Shown here piece after piece: positions 55,856 through 64,000 of a stretch of 64,000 bases of DNA (its first letter is position 1; every line of letters starts with the position of its first letter). The translations under genes and the position numbers were made by a program. Source of the DNA: Mesorhizobium sp. WSM4306 (lineage in GTDB: Bacteria; Pseudomonadota; Alphaproteobacteria; Rhizobiales; Rhizobiaceae); the NCBI RefSeq assembly GCF_007003975.1, contig NZ_VFTC01000013.1, positions 62,001 through 126,000 on the forward strand, in the 5' to 3' direction. Below the pieces are notes generated by a model, which saw only the letters and a list, made by a program, of their open reading frames with translations, was not told the origin of the DNA and ran no database searches.

Positions 55856-56655
55856 CCGCGACCTTTTTGCGCCGTTTCTATTTCACCATCGTCGCGCTGT
55901 TCCTGGCCGCGCCACTGATCGTGGTCGCCGGTGTGTCGATCAACTCACGCCAGGAACTCACCTTCCCACCGGTGGGTTTCTCGCTTGCCTGGTACGCCCA
56001 GATCTTCACCGATCCGGAATGGCGGCTGGCGCTGATCCATTCGGTGACGCTCGCCGTCTGTTCGGCGGCGATTGCCGTTGCGGTCGCGCTGCCGCTGGCC
56101 TGGTTCCTGTGGCGGCGCATCGCGCCATGGGCAAACATCTTTCAGGTGCTGGGGCTTGCCCCCTTCATCCTGCCACCGGTCATCACAGCGCTCGGCTTCC
56201 TCTCCTTCTGGGCGACGGTCGGGCTGTTCGGCCAGTTCTTCACCGCCATCATCAGCCACGCCATCTTCTTCGTGACGCTGCCGCTGGTGACGCTGTCGCT
56301 GGGCTTTGCCTCGATCGACCGCTCGCTGGTCGAGGCCGCCGCCACGATGGGTGCCGACGACCGCACGGTGCTGAAGACCGTGGTGCTGCCGCTGATCCTG
56401 CCTTACCTCGTCTCGGGCTACGCCTTCGCCTTCGTGCTGTCGCTCAACGAATACATCGTCGCCTATATGACGATCGGCTTCACCACCGAGACGCTGCCGA
56501 TCAAGATCTTCAACGCGCTGCGCTACGGCTACACGCCGACCATGGCCGCCGTGTCGGTGTTCTTCGTCGCGGTGGCGGCACTGGTGTTCGGCTCGATCGC
56601 CCGGTTCGGCGATATACGCAGGCTGCTCGGCGCGATGTCGTCGGACGGCAACTGA
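55852..56655 (+). CDS. Polyamine-type ABC transporter permease (PotC-like), intact copy
   Basis: A 267-residue membrane protein: six hydrophobic segments, GVSINSRQELTFPPVGFS near residue 25, and the EAA loop LVEAAATMGADDRTVLKTVVLP. It is the last gene of the polyamine-type importer. From base 56086 to the stop its sequence recurs at 60280-60849 with 11 mismatches, ten of them synonymous, as a 5'-truncated copy 4194 bases downstream. The inserted-looking segment starts right after this gene. Confidence 0.9.
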   Translation: MTATFLRRFYFTIVALFLAAPLIVVAGVSINSRQELTFPPVGFSLAWYAQIFTDPEWRLALIHSVTLAVCSAAIAVAVALPLAWFLWRRIAPWANIFQVLGLAPFILPPVITALGFLSFWATVGLFGQFFTAIISHAIFFVTLPLVTLSLGFASIDRSLVEAAATMGADDRTVLKTVVLPLILPYLVSGYAFAFVLSLNEYIVAYMTIGFTTETLPIKIFNALRYGYTPTMAAVSVFFVAVAALVFGSIARFGDIRRLLGAMSSDGN

Positions 56656-56873
56656 GGAAGCTATACCGCAGTATCGCTCGCTCATTGATCAGACTTTCAA
56701 TTTACACTCTCAACAGAATCTCGTGTGTCAACCGGCCGCGCTGAGCTCGAGCATCGATTCCGAAGACCTTGTCAGGAGGAGGGCCTTGACTTGCCCAAAG
56801 CAAACGGCAGCTTTGCGCCCAATGTCGGCCGTAGGAGTAAGTCTAGCCGTTGTCCGAAGCAGACATTTGCCAG

Positions 56874-57145
56874 CTATCTGCCGAAATGGTCGACCGCGAA
56901 GTCGATGAAGGTGCGCAACTTAGGTGTGATCCGCAGATCGGCGGCAAACAGAATATGCATTTGGGCGTCTGGCGGCCCGGTACGTCGGAAGAAGCCTCAC
57001 TAGCCGTCCGTCCTCGACGGCATCCCTCACGAGCGCGAATGGCTGTAGCAGGACTCCCAATCCTGCCAGGGTCAACGTCAAAAGTGCCTGTCCATTCGCA
57101 GGAGAGCGACCGTCAAGCGCCGTCAGCCAAGGCCTAGCGGATGTC
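56874..57145 (-). pseudogene. Decayed C-terminal remnant of a LysR-family gene
   Basis: The minus strand encodes an LTTR effector-domain end: about NGQALLTLTLAGLGVLLQPF then DAVEDGRLVRLLPTYRAARRP, a one-base frame change near 56960, then MHILFAADLRITPKLRTFID and a stop TAG at 56874-56876. No N-terminal helix-turn-helix is present. It sits directly downstream of the intact LysR gene on the same strand but is not a copy of its end. It is a leftover of a different regulator. Confidence 0.7.
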
Positions 57146-57151
57146 AGTGCT

Positions 57152-58045
57152 TTACCGGTCGAGACCCCAGAGGTGGGGATTTCTTGCGAAGTACTCGATC
57201 AGCATTTCGGTGAGCACCCGCACTTTGCGCGTGGGATGCTGACCCGGCGGGCGGACGACATACGCGGCCCCCGGAGGTACCGGATAGCGTGTCATGATCG
57301 GGACCAGCGCGCCGGAGGCCACATATTCATGGGTGATGCAGTCGGGGAGCCAGGCGATGCCGAGACCTGCCGCCGCGGCGGCGGCGAGCGCCGTGGCGCT
57401 ATCGGCCTTGAACTTGCCCTGCGGCTGGACCGTAACAATCTTGCTGCCATCCATGAACTGCCAGGTTTCCGTTCCCTGCATGAGGGCCTGATGGGTGACG
57501 AGTTCGTCCAGAGTCTCGGGTGACCCGTGCGCTTTGATATAATCCGGGCTTGCGACAAGCTTTCCATGGATCGGCCCGACACGCTTCGCGATCAGGTTGG
57601 AGTCCTGAAGGTAGGCGCCCCGGATCGCGCAATCGAAACCCTCTGCGATGAGATCGACGAAGCGATCGCTGTAGGAAGTATGAATGTGCAGCTGCGGGTG
57701 CCGGCGCGCCATTTCCGCGAGCACGGAGGCAAAGTGGGTCGGGCCGAAAGTGAGCGGCATGGCAACCCTCAGGCGGCCGCGCAGCTCACCGGTGGGGAGG
57801 ATCGTTTCCCTGGCCGTATCGATCTCGGCACTGGCTCGGGCCGCATGGTCTCTGAACGTGATCCCCGCTTCGGTGAGCGCGGCGCCGCGGGTCGTTCGTG
57901 CAAGAAGCTGGACGCCAAGTTCCGTCTCGATCCGGAAAAGCCGGCGACTGACGATAGACTTCGCGACGCCGAGCCGGCGCGCCGCAGCCGATATGCCCCC
58001 TGCATCGGCCACTGCCACGAATGTCTGTAGATCTTCAATGTCCAA
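57152..58045 (-). CDS. LysR-family transcriptional regulator
   Basis: A 297-residue LTTR with helix-turn-helix FVAVADAGGISAAARRLGVAKSIVSRRLFRIE and a complete effector domain (LRVAMPLTFGPTHFA; ASPDYIKAHGSPETLDEL). It belongs to the large LTTR group near divergent oxidoreductase or hydrolase genes. It faces away from the YcaC-like hydrolase gene with a 154-base shared promoter gap and probably controls it. It lies in the segment bounded by the two potC copies. Confidence 0.87.
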   Translation of the reverse strand: MDIEDLQTFVAVADAGGISAAARRLGVAKSIVSRRLFRIETELGVQLLARTTRGAALTEAGITFRDHAARASAEIDTARETILPTGELRGRLRVAMPLTFGPTHFASVLAEMARRHPQLHIHTSYSDRFVDLIAEGFDCAIRGAYLQDSNLIAKRVGPIHGKLVASPDYIKAHGSPETLDELVTHQALMQGTETWQFMDGSKIVTVQPQGKFKADSATALAAAAAAGLGIAWLPDCITHEYVASGALVPIMTRYPVPPGAAYVVRPPGQHPTRKVRVLTEMLIEYFARNPHLWGLDR

Positions 58046-58199
58046 TTAGGCGTTCCTCATTTCGCGACACAGCTTGCCTGATTATGGCACTACCGCGTCA
58101 CCAATAGGAACAGCAAATTGCGTCAAGGCAACGCCGCCCGCTGGCGCATGTCTCCCGTGAACCCATTGCCGTCGATAGCGGCAGAGAAAGGAAGTCTTG

Positions 58200-58853
58200 A
58201 TGACCCCTCGTAACGGCCTCGATTCGCTTCTTCGCCCCGAAGATTCGGTCCTCGTTCTGATCGACCATCAGCCTTATCAGCTCGCAAACCTGAACAGCCA
58301 CGATCCGCACATGGTGGTCAACAACACGACCGCGCTGGCGAAGCTGGCAAAAGCCTTCAATGTTCCGACCATTCTCACCAGCGTGATCGCGGCGCGCGGT
58401 GGACTTCTCTTCAAGCAGATCACCGACGTATTTCCGAACCAGGAAGTCATCGATCGCACCTGGGTGAACACCTGGCAGGACGAGAATGTGGTGAACGTCG
58501 TCAAGACGACCGGCCGCAAGCAGCTGATCATCGCCGGCCTGTGGACCGAGGTCTGCGTCGCGATGCCTGTGATCCAGGCCGCCGGCGAAGGCTGGGACGT
58601 GACCGTGATCACCGACGCGTCGGGCGGGATTTCGAAGGAGTCTCACGAAGTTGCCATCCAGCGAATGATCGCGGCCGGCGCGAACGTGATGACCGTGATG
58701 GCGCTCGCTGGCGAATGGCAACGCGATTGGGCGCGCACCGAGCATGTCGAGGAGCTGACCGAGATTCTCATCCAGCACTTCGGCGGCAGCGGCATCGCGT
58801 ATCTTTGGGAGCAGCAGCTTCTCAACACGCCCGTTCCGCGCGCCGCAGCGTGA
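58200..58853 (+). CDS. Isochorismatase-family hydrolase (YcaC-like)
   Basis: A 217-residue cysteine hydrolase. Asp in LVLIDHQPYQLANL, Lys/Arg region SVIAARGGLLFKQITD and the nucleophile Cys in AGLWTEVCVAMPVIQA give the expected triad pattern of the YcaC group, distinct from PncA at 37.9 kb, whose metal-ligand motif is absent. The substrate is unknown. ATG 58200 follows AAAGGAAG. A 12-bp perfect hairpin (58924-58935 with 58946-58957) downstream probably ends its transcript. Confidence 0.83.
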   Translation: MTPRNGLDSLLRPEDSVLVLIDHQPYQLANLNSHDPHMVVNNTTALAKLAKAFNVPTILTSVIAARGGLLFKQITDVFPNQEVIDRTWVNTWQDENVVNVVKTTGRKQLIIAGLWTEVCVAMPVIQAAGEGWDVTVITDASGGISKESHEVAIQRMIAAGANVMTVMALAGEWQRDWARTEHVEELTEILIQHFGGSGIAYLWEQQLLNTPVPRAAA

Positions 58854-59160
58854 ATCGAGCGGGGATGACGAGCGATCCCTCGGGCGCCCGAGCGTCGCTC
58901 GAGCCTCGTCTTTCCCCCTTCCTGGGCACGCGCCTCGCGCATGACAGGCGCGTGCCCTCGGGGCGGCAGCCCAAGATCTTCGATCGGTCGATGCGGGCCT
59001 CTCCTCCCGAGCCGCGCCGGAAAGCGGGTGGGCCGAGCTCACCCGACTAGATCGCAAATGATGCCTGAGGTCCTGGCGGGCGCGTGAACCGGCCTGGGTC
59101 CGGGGTCCAGGCCTCTCCCTCGCAATGTTAGGCGCGCCATCCGAGGTGCATGGACTAAAA
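58854..59160. other. Gap between YcaC-like and SDR genes; contains a terminator-like hairpin
   Basis: This 307-base stretch has no supportable gene. It holds the perfect stem GGGCACGCGCCT/AGGCGCGTGCCC (58924-58957) without a T-run. The rest should include the promoter of the following SDR pseudogene; no operator is evident. Confidence 0.6.
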
Positions 59161-59921
59161 ATGGTAGAAAAGGACAGCGTCGTGATCGATTTGAACGGAA
59201 AGCGTGCATTGGTTACGGGAGGATCGCGGGGCATCGGGGCCGCGATCGCGTTGGCACTGGCGGAGAACGGCGCCGACGTTGCATTTACTTACCAGCGCTC
59301 CGCCGAGAAGGCCGATGCGGTGGTCAAGTCCATCGAAAGCAAGGGGCGTCGCGCAGTCGCTATCCAAGCCGACAGCGCCGCCCCGGAGGCCATCATGCGC
59401 TCTGTGAGCGAAGCCGTCTTGGCGCTCGGTGGACTCGATATCCTCGTCAATAGCGCGGCTATCGGCCACACCGGATCGATCGCGGACATCGACCTGAATG
59501 ATTATCAGGCCGTATGGACGTCAACGTGCGAGCGCCGGTGCTGTTTGCGAAAGCAGTTATCCCGCATCTCACCGAAGGGGGACGCATCATCACGATCGGT
59601 TCGGCCTTGGGGGAGCGGGTCCCGTTCCCAGGTATAACGGCTTATGCGATGTCCAAGGCGGCACTTACCTCCTTCACCCGCGGTCTTTCGCGCGAACTCG
59701 GCCCGAACGGCATCACCGTGAATCTTGTGCAGCCCGGGGCGACCAATACGGATGCAAATCCGGCCGACGGGGAGGCTGCCGATTTCCAGCGAAGCCTGAC
59801 GTCTTTGGGACGCTACGCCGAGCCGCGCGAAGTCGCGAACGCTGTGGTCTTTCTGGCAAGTCCCGCCGCGAGCGTGATTACGGGCACCATCCTGACCGCC
59901 GACGCGGGCGCAATCGCCTGA
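59161..59921 (+). pseudogene. SDR oxidoreductase, frameshifted
   Basis: The first frame has a good SDR start (ALVTGGSRGIGAAIALALAE, then VNSAAIGHTG) and reads to DYQAVW; the remainder (MDVNVRAPVLFAKAVIPHL, IGSALGE, YAMSKAALTSFTRGLSREL, final TADAGAIA) is in the -1 frame. One missing base near 59510-59513 explains the break. Repaired, it would be about 250 residues with Ser, Tyr and Lys of the active site present. Start could be ATG 59161 or GTG 59182, which has AGGA upstream. It could still be a sequencing error. Confidence 0.82.
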
Positions 59922-60128
59922 GCCGACTTGATGTTCGCCAGCAGGTCCGGGGAGACGTCATATCGAGCCGGGACCGGCTTCTCACCCGGCCCATCCCGGG
60001 GCCGCTTGGCAAAACGTCTGTGTCAAACAGGCCGCGACGGATGACATCGCCCTCCGGCAACAGGGATGTTGGCGTCCGCCGCGCCTGATCTTGCTTCGCC
60101 GCTTTTTAAGAATTCACGGGTCTCCTCG

Positions 60129-60279
60129 ATGCCTCCCACCTCCGCCCCGGGTCTGCCGCTCACCCGCCGCGATGTCCTGATCTCGGCCTCGGCGCTTACC
60201 GCAAGCTTCACCTTTCCGCTGGGCGCCACGGTCCATGAAGGCGTGATCCAGAACTGGTGGCGGCAGGGCATGATGGGTA
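60129..60279 (+). pseudogene. Truncated N-terminus of a Tat-exported protein
   Basis: About 50 codons encode a twin-arginine signal (PLTRRDVLISASALTASFTF) followed by a short mature piece (HEGVIQNWWRQGMMG), after which the DNA switches abruptly at about 60280 to the potC-like copy in another frame. The rest of the gene is gone. The identity of the exported enzyme cannot be told from what remains. Confidence 0.6.
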
Positions 60280-60849
60280 GCGCTGCCGCTGGCCTGGTTC
60301 CTGTGGCGGCGCATCGCGCCATGGGCAAACATCTTTCAGGTACTGGGGCTGGCGCCCTTCATCCTGCCGCCGGTCATCACAGCGCTCGGCTTTCTCTCCT
60401 TCTGGGCGACGGTCGGGCTGTTCGGCCAGTTCTTCACCGCCATCATCAGCCACGCCATCTTCTTCGTGACGCTGCCGCTGGTGACGCTGTCGCTGGGCTT
60501 TGCCTCGATCGACCGCTCGCTGGTCGAGGCCGCGGCCACCATGGGCGCCGACGACCGCACGGTGCTGAAGACCGTGGTGCTGCCGCTGATCCTGCCTTAC
60601 CTCGTCTCGGGCTATGCCTTCGCCTTCGTGCTGTCGCTCAACGAATACATCGTCGCCTATATGACGATCGGCTTCACCACCGAGACGCTGCCGATCAAGA
60701 TCTTCAACGCGCTGCGCTACGGCTACACGCCGACCATGGCCGCCGTGTCGGTGTTCTTCATCGCGGTGGCGGCACTGGTGTTCGGCTCGATCGCCAGGTT
60801 CGGCGATATACGCAGGCTGCTCGGCGCGATGTCGTCGGACGGCAACTGA
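60280..60849 (+). pseudogene. 5'-truncated second copy of the PotC-like permease gene
   Basis: 570 bases match 56086-56655 at all but 11 positions, counted by eye, and keep the reading frame and stop. The copy lacks the first 78 codons and has no start codon of its own, so it should be non-functional. Only one difference changes an amino acid (Val to Ile near the end). This marks the right edge of the inserted-looking segment. Similarity fades within a few bases after the stop. Confidence 0.9.
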
Positions 60850-61085
60850 GCGAAGCCAGGCAGCTTTGCATAGCGAGACTTCAAAATGCGGCCGATCTGG
60901 ACCAGATTCAGAAGTACAAAGAAAACGTTCCAGCCGACGACGTTCATGAGCGGCGCCGGCTGGCTATAGAAATACAAGGCAAGACAGATTGCAGCCGCCG
61001 TGGTGAGAATCCTCAGCCGCAAAATGTCCAGCGTGAAGTAGGCGATCACATACAGGATGTTCGCCATGTTTATCAGAAAGTCCAT
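60723..61085 (-). CDS. Popeye-like membrane protein, probably truncated
   Basis: Residues 1-76 form three hydrophobic segments with the pattern of Popeye-domain proteins (ANILYVIAYFTLDILRLRIL and VVGWNVFFVLLNLVQIGRIL). After residue 77 the frame runs antisense into the potC-like copy, giving about 44 residues with no coding character before the stop at 60723. The cytoplasmic domain that normally follows is missing. The gene therefore seems to have been cut at the same junction that brought the second potC copy. A start at 61085 has AGGGA upstream. Confidence 0.55.
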   Translation of the reverse strand: MDFLINMANILYVIAYFTLDILRLRILTTAAAICLALYFYSQPAPLMNVVGWNVFFVLLNLVQIGRILKSRYAKLPGFAQLPSDDIAPSSLRISPNLAIEPNTSAATAMKNTDTAAMVGV

Positions 61086-61111
61086 GTCCCTGGTTCCAAT
61101 GGGCTGGGCAC

Positions 61112-61270
61112 TCAGACGAGACGGTCCTTGAAGTGTTCCCGAACGGCAAAGGCGATCGCGCCGCGGCGAATGCCTATGTCCTTCAGGATGTGGTCGGGCA
61201 GTTCCTGCAAGGCCCTCTCGGCCCTGCGTGCTCTCAGCCCGATCGAAACGCGCTTTAGGTAGTGAAACAT
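61112..61270 (-). CDS. DUF1127 small protein
   Basis: A 52-residue basic protein with the DUF1127 core: ERALQELPDHILKDIGIRRG, then a short C-terminus. Small rhizobial DUF1127 proteins often act in RNA binding or in phosphate and carbon responses; the role of this one is unknown. ATG 61270 has GGAG seven bases upstream and is preferred over 61282 and a TTG at 61324. Confidence 0.85.
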   Translation of the reverse strand: MFHYLKRVSIGLRARRAERALQELPDHILKDIGIRRGAIAFAVREHFKDRLV

Positions 61271-61399
61271 TGCTTTCTCCATTCGTGGGAATCGCAGCAC
61301 ATGGAATGCGGCATGCCGCGCCAAGCGCCGTGCTGTTGATGTTTGCTGGTTGAATGACGCTGCCCCGCTTTGTTCACGCGAGGCAGCGACCGGAGGTCG

Positions 61400-61696
61400 T
61401 CAGGCGGCCGCCGTCATCGGATCATTGCGAAGGATGACCGTGTCGGCGACGGGGTAGAATTCCTCACCGGGCATACCGACGCGCTTGGCGTGATCCCGGA
61501 TGGCCTCGCCGTCCTTGGCCTCGTAGATGCAGAAGGTGCCGATGCGCCCGTCGGGCTCATGCACGACATAGCTGCGGATCCAGCTGACCGTGCCCGCCAT
61601 CTGTTCCTTGGCGACCTTTGCCGATTTGGCGCCGGCGGCTTCGAGTTCCTGCAGGGATGCCCACGCGCTTGGGCGGCGGATAACAAACAGGTTCAT
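61400..61696 (-). CDS. DUF4242 (nickel-binding-like) domain protein
   Basis: A 98-residue ferredoxin-like fold protein: MNLFVIRRPSAW, VSWIRSYVVHEPDGRIGTFCIYEA and a final EFYPVADTVIL. The family includes a nickel-binding Streptomyces protein; the function here is unknown. A well-placed AAGGGA precedes the ATG. It lies 193 bases after a winged-helix/TPR regulator on the same strand, a common pairing for this family. Confidence 0.82.
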   Translation of the reverse strand: MNLFVIRRPSAWASLQELEAAGAKSAKVAKEQMAGTVSWIRSYVVHEPDGRIGTFCIYEAKDGEAIRDHAKRVGMPGEEFYPVADTVILRNDPMTAAA

Positions 61697-61889
61697 GATC
61701 TTTCCCTTTCGATTTCGCGCCAGCTCTTCGCCGGCGCTGATGATTGCCTGGCTTGTCTGCCTGGCTGGGGAAAAATTACCTTCGAGGCGGGCCGATCGTC
61801 CTTACCGGGACCTGATCTCTGGCTGATCTTTCGCTGCCACCGCCGATAAGCTCGATCAGGAGCTCGTCCCATCAAGGAGGCGGATTGGG

Positions 61890-63689
61890 TCAGAGGGTGA
61901 GTTCTTGCGTAGAACCGTGGACAAGCGGCTGGCTCTCGCGCGAAAAGCTATGGCGAAGCGTTGCAGCTTCCCCTTCCAGGTGCCGAGATCCCAGATGGCG
62001 GGCCGATCTCTCTGCCGCGGTGATCTCCACTTTCGCGCCGCTGACGTCGCCCGAACGCAACAAGGCACTGGCGAGCTGCAGCCGAACCCTCGCCGCATGA
62101 TACTCGACGCCTGCACTGGTCCAGAGCTGCCGAGCCAACAGCAGAAGCCGGTTGCCGTTCGGGTCGCCTGGCTCGCAAAGCGCCGCCTTGGTTTCGGCTA
62201 TCAAGGCCTGCGTTGCCGGTTGCCGCCAGCGTTCTGGCTGGGTATCGATTTCGTTGAGATAGATTGCCGCCTGGGCAGAGCGCCCGCCGCGCGCTGCAAT
62301 GCAGGCTGCGTTCACCAGCAGGTTTCCGCGCCGCTGCAGATGGAACCACGACATCCCTTGCAGAGCCCGATCGAGTGCGGCAAGCGCCCCGTCCAGATCG
62401 CCTGTTTCGAACAACAGCACAGCATTGCCCGGCTCCGCGTCCCAGCCGAGTGCATAAGCCTGGTCGTAGTCGGCGCGCGCCGATGTGAGGTCGCCGATCA
62501 TGGCAAAAATATCGCCGCGAACGCGGAAGCCTTCGCCTAGCGACCAGGATTCCTCCGCTGAGAGTTTGGGGAGCGCGTCGTTTATGCAGGTCAGGGCTTC
62601 AGGTAATATCTGCTGCGCCGCGACCACTTCGGCGCGATGAAGGTCACACGCGCCCGAGGTCTGCGCGAAACTTGCGGTGCACCAGCTTTCAAAGCCTTCG
62701 CTCCACTGGCGGGCACGGGGCCAATCGGCGTATGTCCTGCAGCTCCACAGGATGTTGCAGTAAACCAGACTACCGGTGATCGGGTCGACCTGGCTCGACA
62801 GAGCGATCGCCGCCGCGTGGTTTTGCTGCTCGCTGCCCTCCTCGATCTTGCCGAGGGCGAGGTTGAAAAACCCTTTGTATGTCAAAGTCAGAGCTCGCAG
62901 GCCGGGATCGTCGCAATTTTCAGCTATCGCGTAAGCGGCTGACGCCAGCTGCAGCGCTTCTTCGGGACGGCCGCCCGAGGATGCCAGGCGCGACCTCATC
63001 CACAGCAGATATGCTTGCGTGGCATCGTCCGGTGACTGAGACAGAAGCGAGGCAGCACGCTCCAGCCATCCCTCTGCAACGGCACCCGATCCGCGTTCGG
63101 CCTGGATCTTCGCTAGCGTGACAGCGGATCTGGCGGCGCGCGCGAAATCACCGGCCTCGACATGAGCCGACACCGCGCGGGCCAGCACAGGGACCGCCTC
63201 GGTCGGTCGCCCACCACATTCGACGACCAGAGCCCAGAGATCGACGTCAGCAGGAGAGAGACCTTCATTGTTCGCCAAATGCGCGAAAAGTTTTGCAGCC
63301 GCGCTCCAATCGCGCAGGGCTGCCAGCCTGCGGGCCGCGGCAAGCTTGTCGTCCCCTTGTAACGAAGCAGGCTGCACATACCCCAGCCCCGGTTCATCGA
63401 TGGCGAAGCGATAGCCGTGGCGAACGTAGCTGTGTATTGCATCCTGCAGGCCCCCCGCGGCAAGCGCCTTTCGGGTGAGGCTGACGACGCGCTGAAGCGA
63501 TGCTTCCGTCACGATGACATCCGGCCAAAGAGCGTCCATCAACTCGTCTTTGGGGACCACCCGGCCGGCATTGCGCACCAGGTACACCAGCAGGTCAAAG
63601 ACGAGCGGCTGGATCTTCTGCCCAACGCCGCTCAGCGACAGTTTGCGCGCAGCTTCATCCAGTTCGAATTGTCCAAATGAGTGTTGCAT
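61890..63689 (-). CDS. Winged-helix regulator with TPR-like sensor region
   Basis: A 599-residue protein. Residues 1-100 are an OmpR/ToxR-type winged helix (FDLLVYLVRNAGRVVPKDEL, SLQRVVSLTRKAL, VRHGYRFAI). The remainder from about 125 is alpha-helical and TPR-like, with many Ala-rich helix pairs and no membrane span. Such proteins are one-component regulators without a receiver domain. ATG 63689 has AAAGGGA upstream and starts at the winged-helix strand; seven codons of extra frame are left out. The DUF4242 gene downstream is its likely partner or target. Confidence 0.82.
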   Translation of the reverse strand: MQHSFGQFELDEAARKLSLSGVGQKIQPLVFDLLVYLVRNAGRVVPKDELMDALWPDVIVTEASLQRVVSLTRKALAAGGLQDAIHSYVRHGYRFAIDEPGLGYVQPASLQGDDKLAAARRLAALRDWSAAAKLFAHLANNEGLSPADVDLWALVVECGGRPTEAVPVLARAVSAHVEAGDFARAARSAVTLAKIQAERGSGAVAEGWLERAASLLSQSPDDATQAYLLWMRSRLASSGGRPEEALQLASAAYAIAENCDDPGLRALTLTYKGFFNLALGKIEEGSEQQNHAAAIALSSQVDPITGSLVYCNILWSCRTYADWPRARQWSEGFESWCTASFAQTSGACDLHRAEVVAAQQILPEALTCINDALPKLSAEESWSLGEGFRVRGDIFAMIGDLTSARADYDQAYALGWDAEPGNAVLLFETGDLDGALAALDRALQGMSWFHLQRRGNLLVNAACIAARGGRSAQAAIYLNEIDTQPERWRQPATQALIAETKAALCEPGDPNGNRLLLLARQLWTSAGVEYHAARVRLQLASALLRSGDVSGAKVEITAAERSARHLGSRHLEGEAATLRHSFSRESQPLVHGSTQELTL

Positions 63690-63829
63690 CGTCCCTTTCC
63701 GATGCAACAATCTACCTTATCAGCTTTGACTAGGGGAGAGGCCTGGGCCGAACGGCAGCAAGGCTTAGGTTGGATCGGTAGCCAACGGCAGCTTTAGCGA
63801 CAGCAACTGGCGGACCGATTGGTGCGCCA

Positions 63830-64000
63830 TCAATGGCTGAAGACGAGCGGCGGTGCGATGTGGTCACGCCGCAGCCAGCGGGCCAGGAGCAGCACCGCCA
63901 CCACGGCCAGTCCCGAAGCCAGGCCGATCCAGATGCCGACGCCGTGCAGGCCGAAATGGAAGGCAAGCAGCACGCCAAGCGGCAGGCCGATGCCCCAATA
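63830..64000 (-). CDS. MATE-family efflux protein, C-terminal end (window edge)
   Basis: The last 56 codons of a gene that continues beyond the window on the minus strand, ending TGA at 63830-63832. They encode [31 protein letters not shown] and a basic tail, the pattern of the last two membrane segments of MATE (NorM-like) antiporters. It would export drugs or metabolites by ion exchange. Only the end is seen, so the subfamily is open. Confidence 0.75.
   Translation of the reverse strand, partial: YWGIGLPLGVLLAFHFGLHGVGIWIGLASGLAVVAVLLLARWLRRDHIAPPLVFSH

Noticed and set aside
56800..56870. Possible additional intergenic repeat with AATGTC/GACATT arms
   Set aside because: Only one copy is seen in the window and pairing between the arms is weak.
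56656..60279. Insertion sequence or transposon
   Set aside because: No transposase, integrase or terminal inverted repeats are visible; the flanking repeat is a piece of potC, which fits homologous recombination better.

Overview
The window is high-GC, gene-dense chromosomal DNA. It fits a rhizobial alphaproteobacterium, most likely Mesorhizobium or a close relative. Support comes from the aroA-cmk-rpsA order, a class II EPSP synthase, an FYDLN-acid (TIGR02300) protein, many ABC importers, ATGA-coupled operons and several families of palindromic intergenic repeats. The genus is inferred from gene content, not from a marker comparison.

Layout. 1-4.8 kb: tail of a TetR regulator, a ThDP-dependent decarboxylase, a capsule-type glycosyltransferase, an SDR and a MOSC protein. 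5-9.9 kb: housekeeping block rpsA, cmk, aroA and the FYDLN-acid gene. A DUF6881-like domain sits in frame between aroA and cmk. 10-10.6 kb: tRNA-Ala(GGC) overlapped by a lipoprotein reading frame. 10.6-16.7 kb: a sulfonate-type sulfur acquisition operon (FMN reductase, monooxygenase, ABC importer) with a divergent luciferase-like gene. 16.7-22.3 kb: an FAH hydrolase plus SDR pair that fits the end of L-fucose-type sugar acid oxidation, then an ALDH16-type double aldehyde dehydrogenase next to deoC.

22.5-48.1 kb is the most interesting part. It holds hyuAB and a six-gene, fully ATGA-coupled operon: FAD subunit, fused 2Fe-2S/molybdopterin hydroxylase, 6-hydroxynicotinate reductase, UPF0280, DUF1185 and a MarR regulator. 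It also holds nicotinamidase pncA, an ion-transporter-like permease, a five-gene Liv-type ABC importer and nicotinate phosphoribosyltransferase pncB. Three promoter regions (hyuA, the hydroxylase operon and the Liv binding protein) share a GTATAC-centred motif; two copies match at 21 of 25 positions. I read this as one regulon for uptake and reductive breakdown of nicotinate or a close N-heterocycle, with HyuAB as a candidate lactam ring opener. An SGNH hydrolase, a frameshifted binding-protein gene and a GcvT-like protein lie inside the region without a clear link.

48.3-56.7 kb: a LysR regulator divergent from an agmatinase-type ureohydrolase, followed by an amino-acid importer that has no ATPase gene here and a complete polyamine-type importer. 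56.7-60.9 kb looks like an inserted segment: a decayed LysR end, an intact LysR, a YcaC-like hydrolase, a frameshifted SDR and a truncated Tat-exported protein. It is flanked by intact potC-like DNA on the left and a 5'-truncated second copy about 98% identical on the right, which abuts a truncated Popeye-like membrane gene. 61-64 kb: small DUF1127 and DUF4242 genes, a winged-helix/TPR regulator and the end of a MATE efflux gene.
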